Source: GWE2-42-39 sp942493345
Lineage (GTDB): Bacteria; Bacteroidota; Bacteroidia; Bacteroidales; Prolixibacteraceae
Direction of reading: 5' to 3'
Assembly: GCA_942493345.1 (NCBI GenBank)
Contig: OW818695.1
Span: 2,728,001 to 2,792,000 of the forward strand
Length of the DNA: 64,000 nt
The notes under the pieces were generated by a model, which made no database searches, was not told where the DNA came from, and saw only the letters and a program-made list of their open reading frames with translations. A program made the position numbers and the translations under genes. Positions 1-8,547 of this stretch are shown here, piece by piece (the stretch's first letter is position 1; each line of letters opens with the position of its first letter).

Positions 1-258
1 CAGTTTATCCAATAACATTTTTGCCTGTAAAAGCTGTTCGTCTTTGCCATTATTGGTTATATCTCCGGAAACCAGTACAAAGCTAATCTCCGGATTTTTA
101 TTGATGTCATTAATCACATTGATTGTTGGTTCAGCCACCTGTTTAAGACCAGTGTGAATATCAGTTATAACAGCAAATGTCAAATTAGTTGTTTGCCCGA
201 TACCATGCGAAGAAAAAACACAAACAAACAAGATTAGAATCAGAGAACGTATTTTCAT
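1..258 (-). CDS. Secreted metallophosphoesterase, N-terminal fragment (cut by window edge)
   Basis: The first 86 codons of a calcineurin-like phosphoesterase, reading leftward out of the window and open to base 1. It begins MKIRSLILILFVCVFSSHG, a typical signal peptide, so the enzyme is probably periplasmic or surface exposed. Two metal-binding motifs of the family are visible: the D-x-H motif (AVITDIHTG, about residues 32-40) and the GD motif (LVSGDITNNG, about residues 63-72). The remaining GNH(D/E) and GHxH motifs would lie outside the window, so completeness cannot be judged. It starts 72 bases after the end of the GH106 gene on the same strand and may share its transcript. The substrate is not predictable from this fragment. 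Confidence 0.85.
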   Translation of the reverse strand, partial: MKIRSLILILFVCVFSSHGIGQTTNLTFAVITDIHTGLKQVAEPTINVINDINKNPEISFVLVSGDITNNGKDEQLLQAKMLLDKL

Positions 259-330
259 GTCCAAATTATTTTATAACTGGTTAATCGAATGAGTTATTAT
301 TTTTTATTTATCTGATTTCGAACTGTAATT

Positions 331-3300
331 TTAACTGTTAAGAACACGTATGACACCTGTTTTTAGTGTTACCGGCCCAATAAGGCCAGATTCCAGTAAA
401 GGCGAATCGGCGCTGTAATGTTTCCATGTTGTAAAGGTTACGCGTGGACTTTTGGGTTTTGGCTTGCCTTGCACATACCATTCAGGCATTATTTTGATGC
501 CGCCTCCTTGCTGTCCTTCGAATGGCACAGTGTAATACTCATTTTCTTCGGGGAATTGTTCATCTCCAATAAGCCGGTTCGGCCAAAGATTGGTAACACG
601 AACTTCCAACTTATTTTCACCAGTCTTCACTGCGTCCGTTATATCAATACGGAAAGGTCTTTTCCATAATATGCCCATATTTTTTTCGTTGACAATAACT
701 TCTGCCGCTACTTCAACCTGACCAAGATCAAGAAATAAACGCTGACCTGCCGATCGATCGATCGCAAACATATCAAATGATTTGTGATAAACGGCTGTTC
801 CTGAAAAATATTTTATGCCATCCTGTTGATGCAAATGCAGCGATTCCAGTTGAGGAATGGTTACCGATTCAGGCGCTCCCCAACCTGCCGGAAAATCAAT
901 CTGCCATGAGCCGCCAAGCTCAATGGGTGTCCCAATACCTGATATTTCCAGCACGTCCGTGTTTCCCTGGCTTTTCTTCAATGAATAGGTTCCATTTTCC
1001 CAGAACATCAATCCCTTCTGGGAGATGTTGCCCGCATTTTCTACCTCGAAAAACTCCTGAATTATGGCTGGTTTGGTTTGAGCCAGTTTTTGAATATCGT
1101 TCAATTCCAATGCTTTTTCGTGGAGCGCAGCTTGCATCCGGTCGCCTTCGAAAAAAGCAGCCGAACCATCCTGAAATTCTTCTTCCAGACAAGGATGTAC
1201 CACATAATCCGAAAGTTTCCCTTCTCCCATGAGACGTCCATTAATGTACACATAGGGGGTACTGTTTTTATAAACTAAAGCAATATGTGTTTTGCCTGAA
1301 ATAGCTGTTCTTACTTCCATAACAGGATTGAGCATGTCATTAATACGTTCATAAACAACAATGCCATTTAATCCTGCTGTGGCGCCACAGATTGCGTGTC
1401 CTTTGCCATAAATTTTTTCACCAACAGATGGATAAAATACAAAACCGGAAACATCCTCTCTTCTCATCACATTGATGCCCGACACTGCAATATCGCTTTC
1501 CGCTTTTATCCAAGCCTCGATCGTGAAATTATTGGTTATATTTTTATGCCGACCAGAAGATTGTTTCAGAAAGGCTTCCGTTCCTAAAATTTTCCGGCCA
1601 TCTTTTTCTACAGAATATATTCTGTTGGCAGCTGCAGGCGATCGAAAGATCACAAATACTGATCCCGATGGCTCCAGTTGCACCGGAACTTCTATTCTCC
1701 CATTTTTCAGGTCGTAAACCAATGCGGAAATTATTTCGCCGGTTGCTGCATTCCAGAATTCCGGGTTCTTGTCTCCGATCCGGAAAGAACAAACCAGACT
1801 TTCACTTCTTCGTTTCCGGTTCGTGACAAAGTAAAAGTCACAGTCATCAGTCCGGCGATGGATGTAATTAATGGCCGGGTCGGATGACCGGGAAGTAAAC
1901 GTAAAATCAGCAGGTACATTTAGTTTGTTCAAAACAGATAAAACGGAATCGCTCCAGAATATTTTACCTGAACCAAAGCTACGTTCCTGAATTTTTTTTC
2001 CATCAAGATTTCCCCAAATTTCATCAGCCAAGTTTTGGAATTCCTTATCACTTTCAGGATAATCAGATAAGCCTGCAATTTCCTCTGGTCTGCAACCAAG
2101 AATACACATGCCTTGCCCAACCAATTCGCGAATTTTACGAAGCAAAACCAAGGTCATTGTATTTTTTTGTGGCAACATCATGATCCGATAATTCATGCCA
2201 TCCGGTAATACAATCCTGCCGTTTTCAATTCGCACCCGGTTCATCAGAGCTTCCACATTGATATCATCATAATCGTACCCTTCGGGTGGCTCAGGCAATA
2301 TTTTATCCCGAAGAGCCAGTTCTACACCCGGAGCTTCTTCTCCTTTAAAATAAAGGAGGTCGGCAACAAATAAACCTTGCTGCAACATATATTGAACGCG
2401 GGAAATATATTTCATCCATTCCGACCCCTGATGAAACCATGTTACATTGCGATCGATATGGGTACCGAATGGACCCATGGTCATACCCGGCTTTGCATCC
2501 GGATGCGGTTGATGTGCAGACGTATGAAAGATAATACGGTTCAATCCTCTTGTAAACATGTAGTCTCCCTGCGATTTCATTGCATACGGATACTGTTGCC
2601 ATTTGGAATATATTGCGTGACCGGTATAGGACTCTGCTGCCACAATTTTTTTCCCATTAATATGCTGAATAGAGGAAGCCAATTTTATTGCATACCTGTT
2701 GCGCTGTCCCCGGGCCCAAAATTCGCCCATCACAATATCCATATTGGACCCTGACTGCATCCCCTCGAATGGACCAAGTTTATATGGTTCACCGTAAAAA
2801 AGAAACTTGTTTTCTTTGCAACGTTCTGCACAACGGCCATAATAATTTTTTGCCATCATATCTGCCTGAACACGGCGAACATCCCATAAAAATCGTTCAG
2901 TGATTTCTTCACTGTCAATAACCCTTCCGGTCATTGCAGGCAAATATTTCACCAGTTCGTATCCGCGACTTTTTTTGAATTCCCGGGGAAAAGCTTTTGT
3001 CCAGTTTTGCATGCCCACTTCATAGCTGTCAATTTCTATCCCAACTCTTCCTTTTGCTGCCAATGGTTTTAAAAAAGGCAAAAGTTGTTCAAACATGTTA
3101 TCGAAATGTTTATCGAAAGCCTCCTTGCTGTATTTGTCAACTTCGAGTCCCTGCCCATTATCGGGTGCGGCCCTGTTGGTTACACCGGTTGTTGTATGTC
3201 CCATGCGCAGGATGGTCCAGTCGCCATCCGGTACGTCCCAGTTCAATTCTCCTTCCGCATTCATATAACCTGAAATATCCAGTATTGACTCCGACGGGAT

Positions 3301-4398
3301 TATGGAACTTTTAGGCACTTCGTGATGGACAACCGGTTTTACCTCTACGGGTGGCCGGGGATTGGTTCCCACATAAGGAGCCCCTTCTGTAAATCTGGAA
3401 CCTGAAGGTCGCAGTATATAATTTGCTTTGATAAGCCAATCTTGAAGTCGTCCGGCAGATGAAAAAAATCGTAGTTGATTGATGCGGGTTGGAGTAGGAA
3501 CAATCAACCGGTAATATTTTGCTTCTGTAGTTGGGAAATTTCCTTCTCCGGGTTCACCGGAAAAAAATCTACCGGTAGTACAAATTGTCTGAAAATTAAT
3601 TCCATCATCGGAAGTTTCAATCTTTACGGGCGCTATTGCATAAACACTTTCTGCTCCGGGCGTTATATTTATTCCATCAATTAAAATAGATTGAGCCTTC
3701 ATCGGTTTACTAAATTCCAACAATAAAAAACCGGGGATATCTGTACTAAGTACATCAATGCCGGAACCGTCGATCAAATTTTTTATATTTTGATCGCCTG
3801 CATTGGTGCTGATCCGCGTCAGATTCTCAGTCCATAGATTTTTTTCGTCCGGAGTAGAAGGAAGGGCAATAACATAGGTATCTCGGTAATAATTTAATCT
3901 TTTGACTGGTTGAGGGAGGGACATTTTTATTCGTTGTCCTCCTTTTATATGACTCTCAGTCCATACGATCTTCTGCATGGATAATTCAGGTGTAATCCAG
4001 GGGCCACCCGTTGAGGACCATCCGGGGCAATTATGCATGGCATAAACAAGTCCAAGACGATCGGCTTCTTCCACTGTATGCCTGGTTAAATTATACCATT
4101 CCGGGCTCAGATAATCTACCTTTCCTTTCGGAATCGCAACACCTCCGTTATAATTTAGAACACCTCCGATTCCAACTTCTTTCATCGCTTCAAGATCGCG
4201 TGTTATGCCGTCGGCAGAGATATGGCCATTCATGAAAAGATAAAAAGCATGTGGTCGGGCAGATGATGGTGGAAAGCGAAATCCGTCTTCCAAACCCAAT
4301 TTATTTTCAGAACTAAACGATTGAACGATACCGGTAGGTGTTACTATCATAAATGCTCCGGAAGCGCCTACTGTTTTTATAAATGTTCGTCTTTTCAT
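331..4398 (-). CDS. GH106-type alpha-L-rhamnosidase-like glycoside hydrolase with inserted LamG-like domain
   Basis: A 1355-residue exported enzyme that probably removes terminal rhamnose from plant or bacterial glycans. The N-terminus has a twin-arginine signal (RRTFIK at residues 3-8, then a hydrophobic stretch). Residues about 48-150 carry the GH106 signature, including FYLFMNGHISADGITRDLE and MHNCPGWSSTGGPW. The DSYEVG segment near Glu460 is a candidate for the catalytic acid by analogy with family members; this is not proven here. About residues 925-1100 resemble a LamG/concanavalin-like sandwich, and the last about 180 residues resemble the GH2-type jelly-roll sugar-binding domain. The length is long for the family because of the LamG-like insert. 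It is not inside the SusC/D locus of this window. Rhamnose specificity is inferred from the family only. Confidence 0.85.
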   Translation of the reverse strand: MKRRTFIKTVGASGAFMIVTPTGIVQSFSSENKLGLEDGFRFPPSSARPHAFYLFMNGHISADGITRDLEAMKEVGIGGVLNYNGGVAIPKGKVDYLSPEWYNLTRHTVEEADRLGLVYAMHNCPGWSSTGGPWITPELSMQKIVWTESHIKGGQRIKMSLPQPVKRLNYYRDTYVIALPSTPDEKNLWTENLTRISTNAGDQNIKNLIDGSGIDVLSTDIPGFLLLEFSKPMKAQSILIDGINITPGAESVYAIAPVKIETSDDGINFQTICTTGRFFSGEPGEGNFPTTEAKYYRLIVPTPTRINQLRFFSSAGRLQDWLIKANYILRPSGSRFTEGAPYVGTNPRPPVEVKPVVHHEVPKSSIIPSESILDISGYMNAEGELNWDVPDGDWTILRMGHTTTGVTNRAAPDNGQGLEVDKYSKEAFDKHFDNMFEQLLPFLKPLAAKGRVGIEIDSYEVGMQNWTKAFPREFKKSRGYELVKYLPAMTGRVIDSEEITERFLWDVRRVQADMMAKNYYGRCAERCKENKFLFYGEPYKLGPFEGMQSGSNMDIVMGEFWARGQRNRYAIKLASSIQHINGKKIVAAESYTGHAIYSKWQQYPYAMKSQGDYMFTRGLNRIIFHTSAHQPHPDAKPGMTMGPFGTHIDRNVTWFHQGSEWMKYISRVQYMLQQGLFVADLLYFKGEEAPGVELALRDKILPEPPEGYDYDDINVEALMNRVRIENGRIVLPDGMNYRIMMLPQKNTMTLVLLRKIRELVGQGMCILGCRPEEIAGLSDYPESDKEFQNLADEIWGNLDGKKIQERSFGSGKIFWSDSVLSVLNKLNVPADFTFTSRSSDPAINYIHRRTDDCDFYFVTNRKRRSESLVCSFRIGDKNPEFWNAATGEIISALVYDLKNGRIEVPVQLEPSGSVFVIFRSPAAANRIYSVEKDGRKILGTEAFLKQSSGRHKNITNNFTIEAWIKAESDIAVSGINVMRREDVSGFVFYPSVGEKIYGKGHAICGATAGLNGIVVYERINDMLNPVMEVRTAISGKTHIALVYKNSTPYVYINGRLMGEGKLSDYVVHPCLEEEFQDGSAAFFEGDRMQAALHEKALELNDIQKLAQTKPAIIQEFFEVENAGNISQKGLMFWENGTYSLKKSQGNTDVLEISGIGTPIELGGSWQIDFPAGWGAPESVTIPQLESLHLHQQDGIKYFSGTAVYHKSFDMFAIDRSAGQRLFLDLGQVEVAAEVIVNEKNMGILWKRPFRIDITDAVKTGENKLEVRVTNLWPNRLIGDEQFPEENEYYTVPFEGQQGGGIKIMPEWYVQGKPKPKSPRVTFTTWKHYSADSPLLESGLIGPVTLKTGVIRVLNS

Positions 4399-4521
4399 TA
4401 TATATGGTTTTTATTGCAGTGTGATTGCTTTCATTTACCTTTCTTCACGTGCTTTTAGGATTGACTAATTAATCAGGGAGTTCAAAATTAGTCAAATTCG
4501 TTAATATCCATGTACTATTTA

Positions 4522-5146
4522 GTCAAACGTGAAAAACCCTCATTTTTCCAGAAAACATAAAACTTAAGTTTCTACTGAGGAGAAAAAATAGTTTTCAAAT
4601 AACTCAAAAATATTTTTTTGCCCCGGATTTTAACCTCCGGAGCATTTTTTTCAGGTTAAAACCCACCGCAGCTAGGATTGAGTTCATATTGTCCCCAATC
4701 CGGTCGAACGGAATTTCGTGGCGGAAATAAACTTCGCCGCAGAAATATTACCAGTACGGGTTTTCGACCCAACGGTCCAACACGCTTTCGTCGCTCTGGT
4801 TATACATCCTGCGCAACATGACAACCCCAACGATCAACCGGATTGGGACACATGGGCGCCCGTTGTCGGCACAGTAATATACACTTAAACCATCTTCCAG
4901 GCTTTTCTAGTCTATTTTCTTAGAAAGTTGGAACAGCTCGTGGCTTTCATTAATAAATTGTTTCAACGGTACCTGAAACATATTCAATTGCGGATTTTTT
5001 TCTTTTTGACCTACCATTTCTACCAGCTTTTTCTCAAATTTGGCAAAAATCCGGTAGATTTTCTCCTCCTAATTTCAAATTTAATCAATAATATTGTATT
5101 GATATTCAATATTTTGACAAAAATATTCTGATTTTTCACGTTCGAC
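4522..5146. mobile_element. Decayed, internally deleted IS5-family insertion sequence
   Basis: A 625-base remnant bounded by imperfect terminal inverted repeats. The left end (4522-4538, GTCAAACGTGAAAAACC) matches the complement of the right end (5130-5146, read as GTCGAACGTGAAAAATC) at 15 of 17 positions. Between them lies the minus-strand transposase remnant described separately. A clear target-site duplication was not found, and the exact outer ends are uncertain by a few bases. It cannot transpose on its own because the catalytic core is missing. Confidence 0.75.
4572..5017 (-). pseudogene. IS5-family transposase remnant, catalytic core deleted
   Basis: Reading leftward from 5017, the translation gives the conserved N-terminal part of IS5-type transposases (FINESHELFQLSKKID, then RPCVPIRLIVGVVMLRRMYN and ENPYW, then YFCGEVYF). 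After HEIPFD it jumps directly, in frame, to the conserved C-terminal tail (GDNMNSILAAVGFNLKKMLRR), ending at 4572-4574. The whole DDE catalytic region between these parts is missing. Two in-frame stops interrupt it: a TAG after KKID, where relatives have Trp, and a TAA after ENPYW, where relatives have Gln. An AGGAGG sequence lies upstream of the chosen ATG, near 5070. Clearly a pseudogene. The IS5 assignment rests on remembered family motifs. Confidence 0.8.
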
Positions 5147-5311
5147 TGACTATGTAATAACGAATGCATACAAATTCAATAGCCGGAAGAAAAGGTCAGG
5201 GAGAAATGGTAATTTCCTTTTAAAGAATACAGATTACTCTTTATTTATGGATCGATAGCCCGGCTGTAGGAAACCGAAACGAGAGAAGGTGATCGGGTTT
5301 TGAAATTAACA

Positions 5312-6202
5312 TTAGTTCCACTTCCAAATGAGCGATAGTTTTACGGTTTGGTAGGTCCAGTCGTGCAGACCATGTAAATATTGTATACGAAGCGTTTGGT
5401 GTTTTAATTTTTTTTGAAGGTCGAATGTATAAACCATTGGGCGGTCGCCATTGTCTTTATAGCCGTGGTATCCGCTCCATGAATTGCTGATTGTTAATCC
5501 TTTCAATCGAATGTCGAATCCGGCGCCATACAATAGGGCATCGTTTTGCAGGTTCATGTCGTCGTTGGTTTGCCACGAGTAAAACCCCAGCATCCCGAAT
5601 GGTACCCATTGTGTATTTCGGAGATTTGAACTCAGATTTTTCGAAAAAACAAGATCGAGAAAATAGCCGGGACTGTCGGCATAGCGGGCTGCATCGAACC
5701 GGCCCCCCGAAGCCGTTTTGCAGGCCAGACGTAACATCGTGTCGGGAAATTTCCGGTCTTTAAAGAGCTGGATCATGGTGGCAAAATACACGTCGCCGAC
5801 AGCCAGTCCGCGGGCATCTTTGTCGCGGGCAACCCGTTCGTCGCGGATGGTTTCCGACATGGCATAATGTTCGAGCATCACCCAGTACCCTTCAATAGCA
5901 ATTTTTGCCCCGGTAAACGGGTAATAAAACCGTCCGGATAAATTCTGCGTATTGTCTCCGTTTTTAAAATGAAAATCAGTACCAAATTCTATTTCTTTTT
6001 TGCCTGGCAAAACGCCTTTTTTCATTTCAGGCACAGGCAAGGCGTTGGGGCCTAAAAAGCCCGGGCTGATTGTCAAAAACATTCGCCAACTGGGCATACC
6101 GGGTTGCCATCCGTGCAATTCGTTCCACCAACCCCAGTCTTCCTCCGAAAAGCATGAAAGTGGAATGACTGTTATTAGTAGTAAAAAAACAAGCTGTTTC
6201 AT
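5312..6202 (-). CDS. Hypothetical exported protein, possible outer-membrane beta-barrel
   Basis: A 296-residue protein with a clear signal peptide (MKQLVFLLLITVIPLSCF). The mature part is rich in aromatic residues and has many alternating polar/hydrophobic stretches of about ten residues. The last of these (TVKLSLIWKWN) forms the C-terminus, as in outer-membrane barrels. The early mature segment (EEDWGWWNELHGWQPGMPSW) is striking for its tryptophans. I do not recognise a named family, and no catalytic motif is visible. It lies between the IS remnant and a peptidase gene on the same strand. A terminator sits between it and the peptidase, so it probably has its own promoter. Function unknown. 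Confidence 0.6.
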   Translation of the reverse strand: MKQLVFLLLITVIPLSCFSEEDWGWWNELHGWQPGMPSWRMFLTISPGFLGPNALPVPEMKKGVLPGKKEIEFGTDFHFKNGDNTQNLSGRFYYPFTGAKIAIEGYWVMLEHYAMSETIRDERVARDKDARGLAVGDVYFATMIQLFKDRKFPDTMLRLACKTASGGRFDAARYADSPGYFLDLVFSKNLSSNLRNTQWVPFGMLGFYSWQTNDDMNLQNDALLYGAGFDIRLKGLTISNSWSGYHGYKDNGDRPMVYTFDLQKKLKHQTLRIQYLHGLHDWTYQTVKLSLIWKWN

Positions 6203-6245
6203 TTGAGATAAATAGTCAGGCTAAAATAACGAAAAGCAGGGAAAC

Positions 6246-6274
6246 AAAAAATCCCGGTAATTGTCCGGGATTTC
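6246..6274 (-). terminator. Intrinsic terminator of the C1-like peptidase gene
   Basis: AAATCCCGG (6249-6257) pairs perfectly with CCGGGATTT (6265-6273), with a 7-base loop. On the minus strand the stem is followed by a run of T. It lies just after the stop of the peptidase gene at 6281. Confidence 0.8.
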
Positions 6275-6280
6275 GATGTG

Positions 6281-7486
6281 TCAGAGGTTTAATTTTTTTC
6301 GGATATTTTTTGGAATCGCATCCTTGTTTACCATGATGCACATGGTTTTGTAACGGACGTATGGTTTCGAGGCAAAGAAATAGCCATTGTACTCATTGTA
6401 ATTACCCCATGAGTTCTTTACCTTGTAGTAAACCGATTCGTTTTGGTCTTTTGCAGTGCCAACAATTAGCATTCCGTGATCGTCGGTGGTCTGGTAATTA
6501 TCGAAATCGATTTGACGCATTTCCTGGGTTATTATCTTTTCAGGACCTGGCTCATTCAGTTCAAAAATCTTTTCTTCTTTTTCTTTGTCTGTTAATTTTT
6601 CCCATTTTGAAATTTCAGTCCCATCCATTTCTTTCAGGTTCAGTTCGGGGATAACGGCAACTCCTTTTTTTGAAGTTGAAAACCCCTTTTCACTAATATC
6701 GGCGGCCCAAGCCACGGTGTAGCCATTGTCCAGCGAATTGTCGATGATTTGCTCCATTTCTTCCATCGGGACGTTATATAGTTCATCCCACGACCAGTTA
6801 TCTGGAACTTCCAATATAAATTTTGAATAAAACGGATGATGGGTATAGGAAGTTATTTCCACATAATCGTCCATATTCAACCCAACGAAATCTTTTGCAA
6901 AACTGATTGGTGTGTATTCTTTTCCCTCGTATTTAAACGATTCGGGCATTTGCCCCAGGTAGGAGTTCAAGGTGCTGTTGACCGCATCGTGCCATGCAGT
7001 ACTCAGCTTTATATTCTTGTTTTCAATAATAGCATTTACCTGTTCGCTCAGTACGCGGTCCATTTCTCCATGGACATGTTTCTCTTCCCCATAATTTAGA
7101 CCGTCGTAAATCGATTCGGGAACAATGCCGTACTTGCGTATTGTATTCGTTACGTCGTGAAAAGCGCCTCCTGCCGAGAAATTAAGGCTTCCGTGGAGCC
7201 GTACGTGTTTTATTGCTTTTTCGGAATATGTATGCCAAACCACAAACATCTCCGATAAATCGACTTCGGGTTTGCCCAGTCTCAGCATTTCTGCTTCAAG
7301 CATGCCAATTCCGGAGAACGACCAACAAGTTCCTGAATGATACTGATCTTTAACCGGTGTAGTCGGAATTTCATGAATAGTAGTAAACTGATAACCTTTT
7401 TCCCCGTCCCCATCGTCTTTTGCTTCGGCGCTCAATGATGCGATCATCAACCCTGCGCCCAGTAATGCATATCTTAATTTACTCAT
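6281..7486 (-). CDS. C1-like (bleomycin hydrolase/PepC type) cysteine aminopeptidase
   Basis: A 401-residue papain-fold peptidase of the Peptidase_C1-like family. The N-terminal about 22 residues form a signal peptide (MSKLRYALLGAGLMIASLSA), unlike the cytosolic PepC enzymes, so it probably works in the periplasm. The catalytic set is visible: Gln48, Cys54 in the segment SGTCWSFSG, His337 in DDHGMLIVG, and Asn358 in KNSWG. The middle part has the long helical insertions typical of this group rather than of plain papain. It is expected to trim N-terminal amino acids from peptides. A single-gene unit: its own terminator follows, and the tRNA-His gene lies upstream on the same strand. Family assignment is strong; substrate preference is not known. 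Confidence 0.9.
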   Translation of the reverse strand: MSKLRYALLGAGLMIASLSAEAKDDGDGEKGYQFTTIHEIPTTPVKDQYHSGTCWSFSGIGMLEAEMLRLGKPEVDLSEMFVVWHTYSEKAIKHVRLHGSLNFSAGGAFHDVTNTIRKYGIVPESIYDGLNYGEEKHVHGEMDRVLSEQVNAIIENKNIKLSTAWHDAVNSTLNSYLGQMPESFKYEGKEYTPISFAKDFVGLNMDDYVEITSYTHHPFYSKFILEVPDNWSWDELYNVPMEEMEQIIDNSLDNGYTVAWAADISEKGFSTSKKGVAVIPELNLKEMDGTEISKWEKLTDKEKEEKIFELNEPGPEKIITQEMRQIDFDNYQTTDDHGMLIVGTAKDQNESVYYKVKNSWGNYNEYNGYFFASKPYVRYKTMCIMVNKDAIPKNIRKKLNL

Positions 7487-7813
7487 AAAAAGATGTAAAA
7501 TTTTTCCGTGCTAAAACTAAGATTCAAAAATAGTCTTTTTTGAGGTGAGGTGAAAATTGAGTTATCGACAGAAAAAAAAGAAAATGGGGATTTTTTATCT
7601 CGCATAATAAAAACACATATTTCTCAAATGCGTTTATATACAGCGATATATGTGTGCGTTGAGTATGCAATATCCGAACTATTTTAGGCGGAGAATATGA
7701 TGTAAAGCACAAAAGGCAAATGTTAATAATTATTAAATGAGAATTTGATACGGAAAATGCGGGAAAGAAAAAACCCAACAGTCAAATTTTTCGACTACTG
7801 GGTTTCGTTTGAG
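7487..7813. other. Intergenic region between peptidase gene and tRNA-His
   Basis: AT-rich spacer. It holds the upstream region of the peptidase gene and, at its right end, the tRNA-His terminator. An 84-codon open frame on the minus strand is of low-complexity composition and I do not count it as a gene. Nothing else was seen. Confidence 0.5.
7765..7806 (-). terminator. Terminator of the tRNA-His transcript
   Basis: An imperfect stem (AAACCCAACAGTC at 7771-7783 against GACTACTGGGTTT at 7793-7805, 11 of 13 paired) is followed on the minus strand by a T run and lies just downstream of the tRNA. Confidence 0.75.
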
Positions 7814-7888
7814 GGTGAAAGACCGGGTTCGAACCGGCGACCTCTGGAACCACAATCCAGCGCTCTAACCAACTGAGCTACAATCACC
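7814..7888 (-). tRNA. tRNA-His (anticodon GTG)
   Basis: The minus strand folds as a tRNA: D-stem GCTC/GAGC, anticodon stem CTGGA/TCCAG around loop TTGTGGT with anticodon GTG, T-arm GCCGG-TTCGAAC-CCGGT. It has the extra 5' G (position -1) opposite C73, a hallmark of tRNA-His. CCA is not encoded. Oddly, acceptor-stem positions 5-68 and 6-67 read as U-U mismatches (5' strand GTGATTG, 3' strand CTTTCAC). Confidence 0.95.
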
Positions 7889-8028
7889 ATGTTTGCTTTT
7901 TATTGTAAAAGCGGTGCAAATATAATATTTTTATTTTTTCTTCAACTCAATTTTTACAATTTTGAATAAATTTTCAATGCAAATGAAAGGGAGAGACGAC
8001 TGGCATTCTTTTGGCTGGCGGCCCCGTT

Positions 8029-8421
8029 TTAGTTGAGTTTCATTTCTTTCTCGCTTATATTTCCGATCATTAGAGGTTCTTCAGAAGAAGAATCACTTTT
8101 GGATAAATAATTCCGGATAAAACCTACGTTATAAATAGTACTGATCATCAATGTCCCGGTATTTTTCATGCCATCGTTCGAGTCAACGTTGATGGTTATT
8201 TTGCTGATTTGTTTTTTTGAATTGTATATAATGTCCTTAAAACTGAAGTCAATATTGGCTTCATCTTTTAATGTTTTTTGGAATTTTTTCAGTTGGGCTT
8301 CGGTCGTTGTCTCCGTGATAATTAACTCAACTTTCTCTTTGGAAATAGTAAGTTGTTTGTCTTTGGCTGAAATGCTGATGAAAGAACAAATCAACAATGT
8401 CAATAAAACTATCCGTGTCAT
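8029..8421 (-). CDS. Small secreted protein resembling the C-terminal domain of M56-type membrane peptidases
   Basis: About 130 residues. The start is placed at MTRIVLLTLLICSFISISAK, which gives a clean signal peptide; an upstream ATG at 8493 would add 24 residues that look like untranslated leader. The mature part, with TEAQLKKFQKTLKDEANIDF and then SKITINVDSNDGMKNTG, resembles from memory the domain found at the C-terminus of BlaR1/M56-type proteins of Bacteroidota (pattern: TTDAEL..LKK.LK..GIDF..S, then an ISI..KD.DG strand). Here that domain stands alone with its own export signal. No catalytic residues are visible. It is downstream of the sulfatase gene on the same strand, separated by a terminator. 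Function unknown. Confidence 0.6.
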   Translation of the reverse strand: MTRIVLLTLLICSFISISAKDKQLTISKEKVELIITETTTEAQLKKFQKTLKDEANIDFSFKDIIYNSKKQISKITINVDSNDGMKNTGTLMISTIYNVGFIRNYLSKSDSSSEEPLMIGNISEKEMKLN

Positions 8422-8498
8422 TTTGTTTTCTGTTTTGGCTTTTACAAAAGTAAAAAAATCCGGATGAAATATTTTGTTTTCACCAATTATCAATGGAT

Positions 8499-8530
8499 AA
8501 AAAAAGGGAAGCTGCTGCCTCCCTTTTTTA
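8499..8530 (-). terminator. Terminator after the sulfatase gene
   Basis: AAAAAAGGGA (8500-8509) pairs with TCCCTTTTTT (8520-8529). On the minus strand the stem directly follows the sulfatase stop at 8548 and ends in a T tract. It marks the distal end of the glycerophosphate locus. Confidence 0.75.
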
Positions 8531-8547
8531 TATTTTTCACGATATTT

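Noticed and set aside
4928..5131. A plus-strand open frame of 67 codons.
   Set aside because: It is antisense to the IS5 remnant and has no protein-like composition.
7524..7778. An 84-codon open frame on the minus strand near the tRNA.
   Set aside because: Low-complexity Phe/Ser-rich translation, overlaps the tRNA terminator, and has no neighbour logic.
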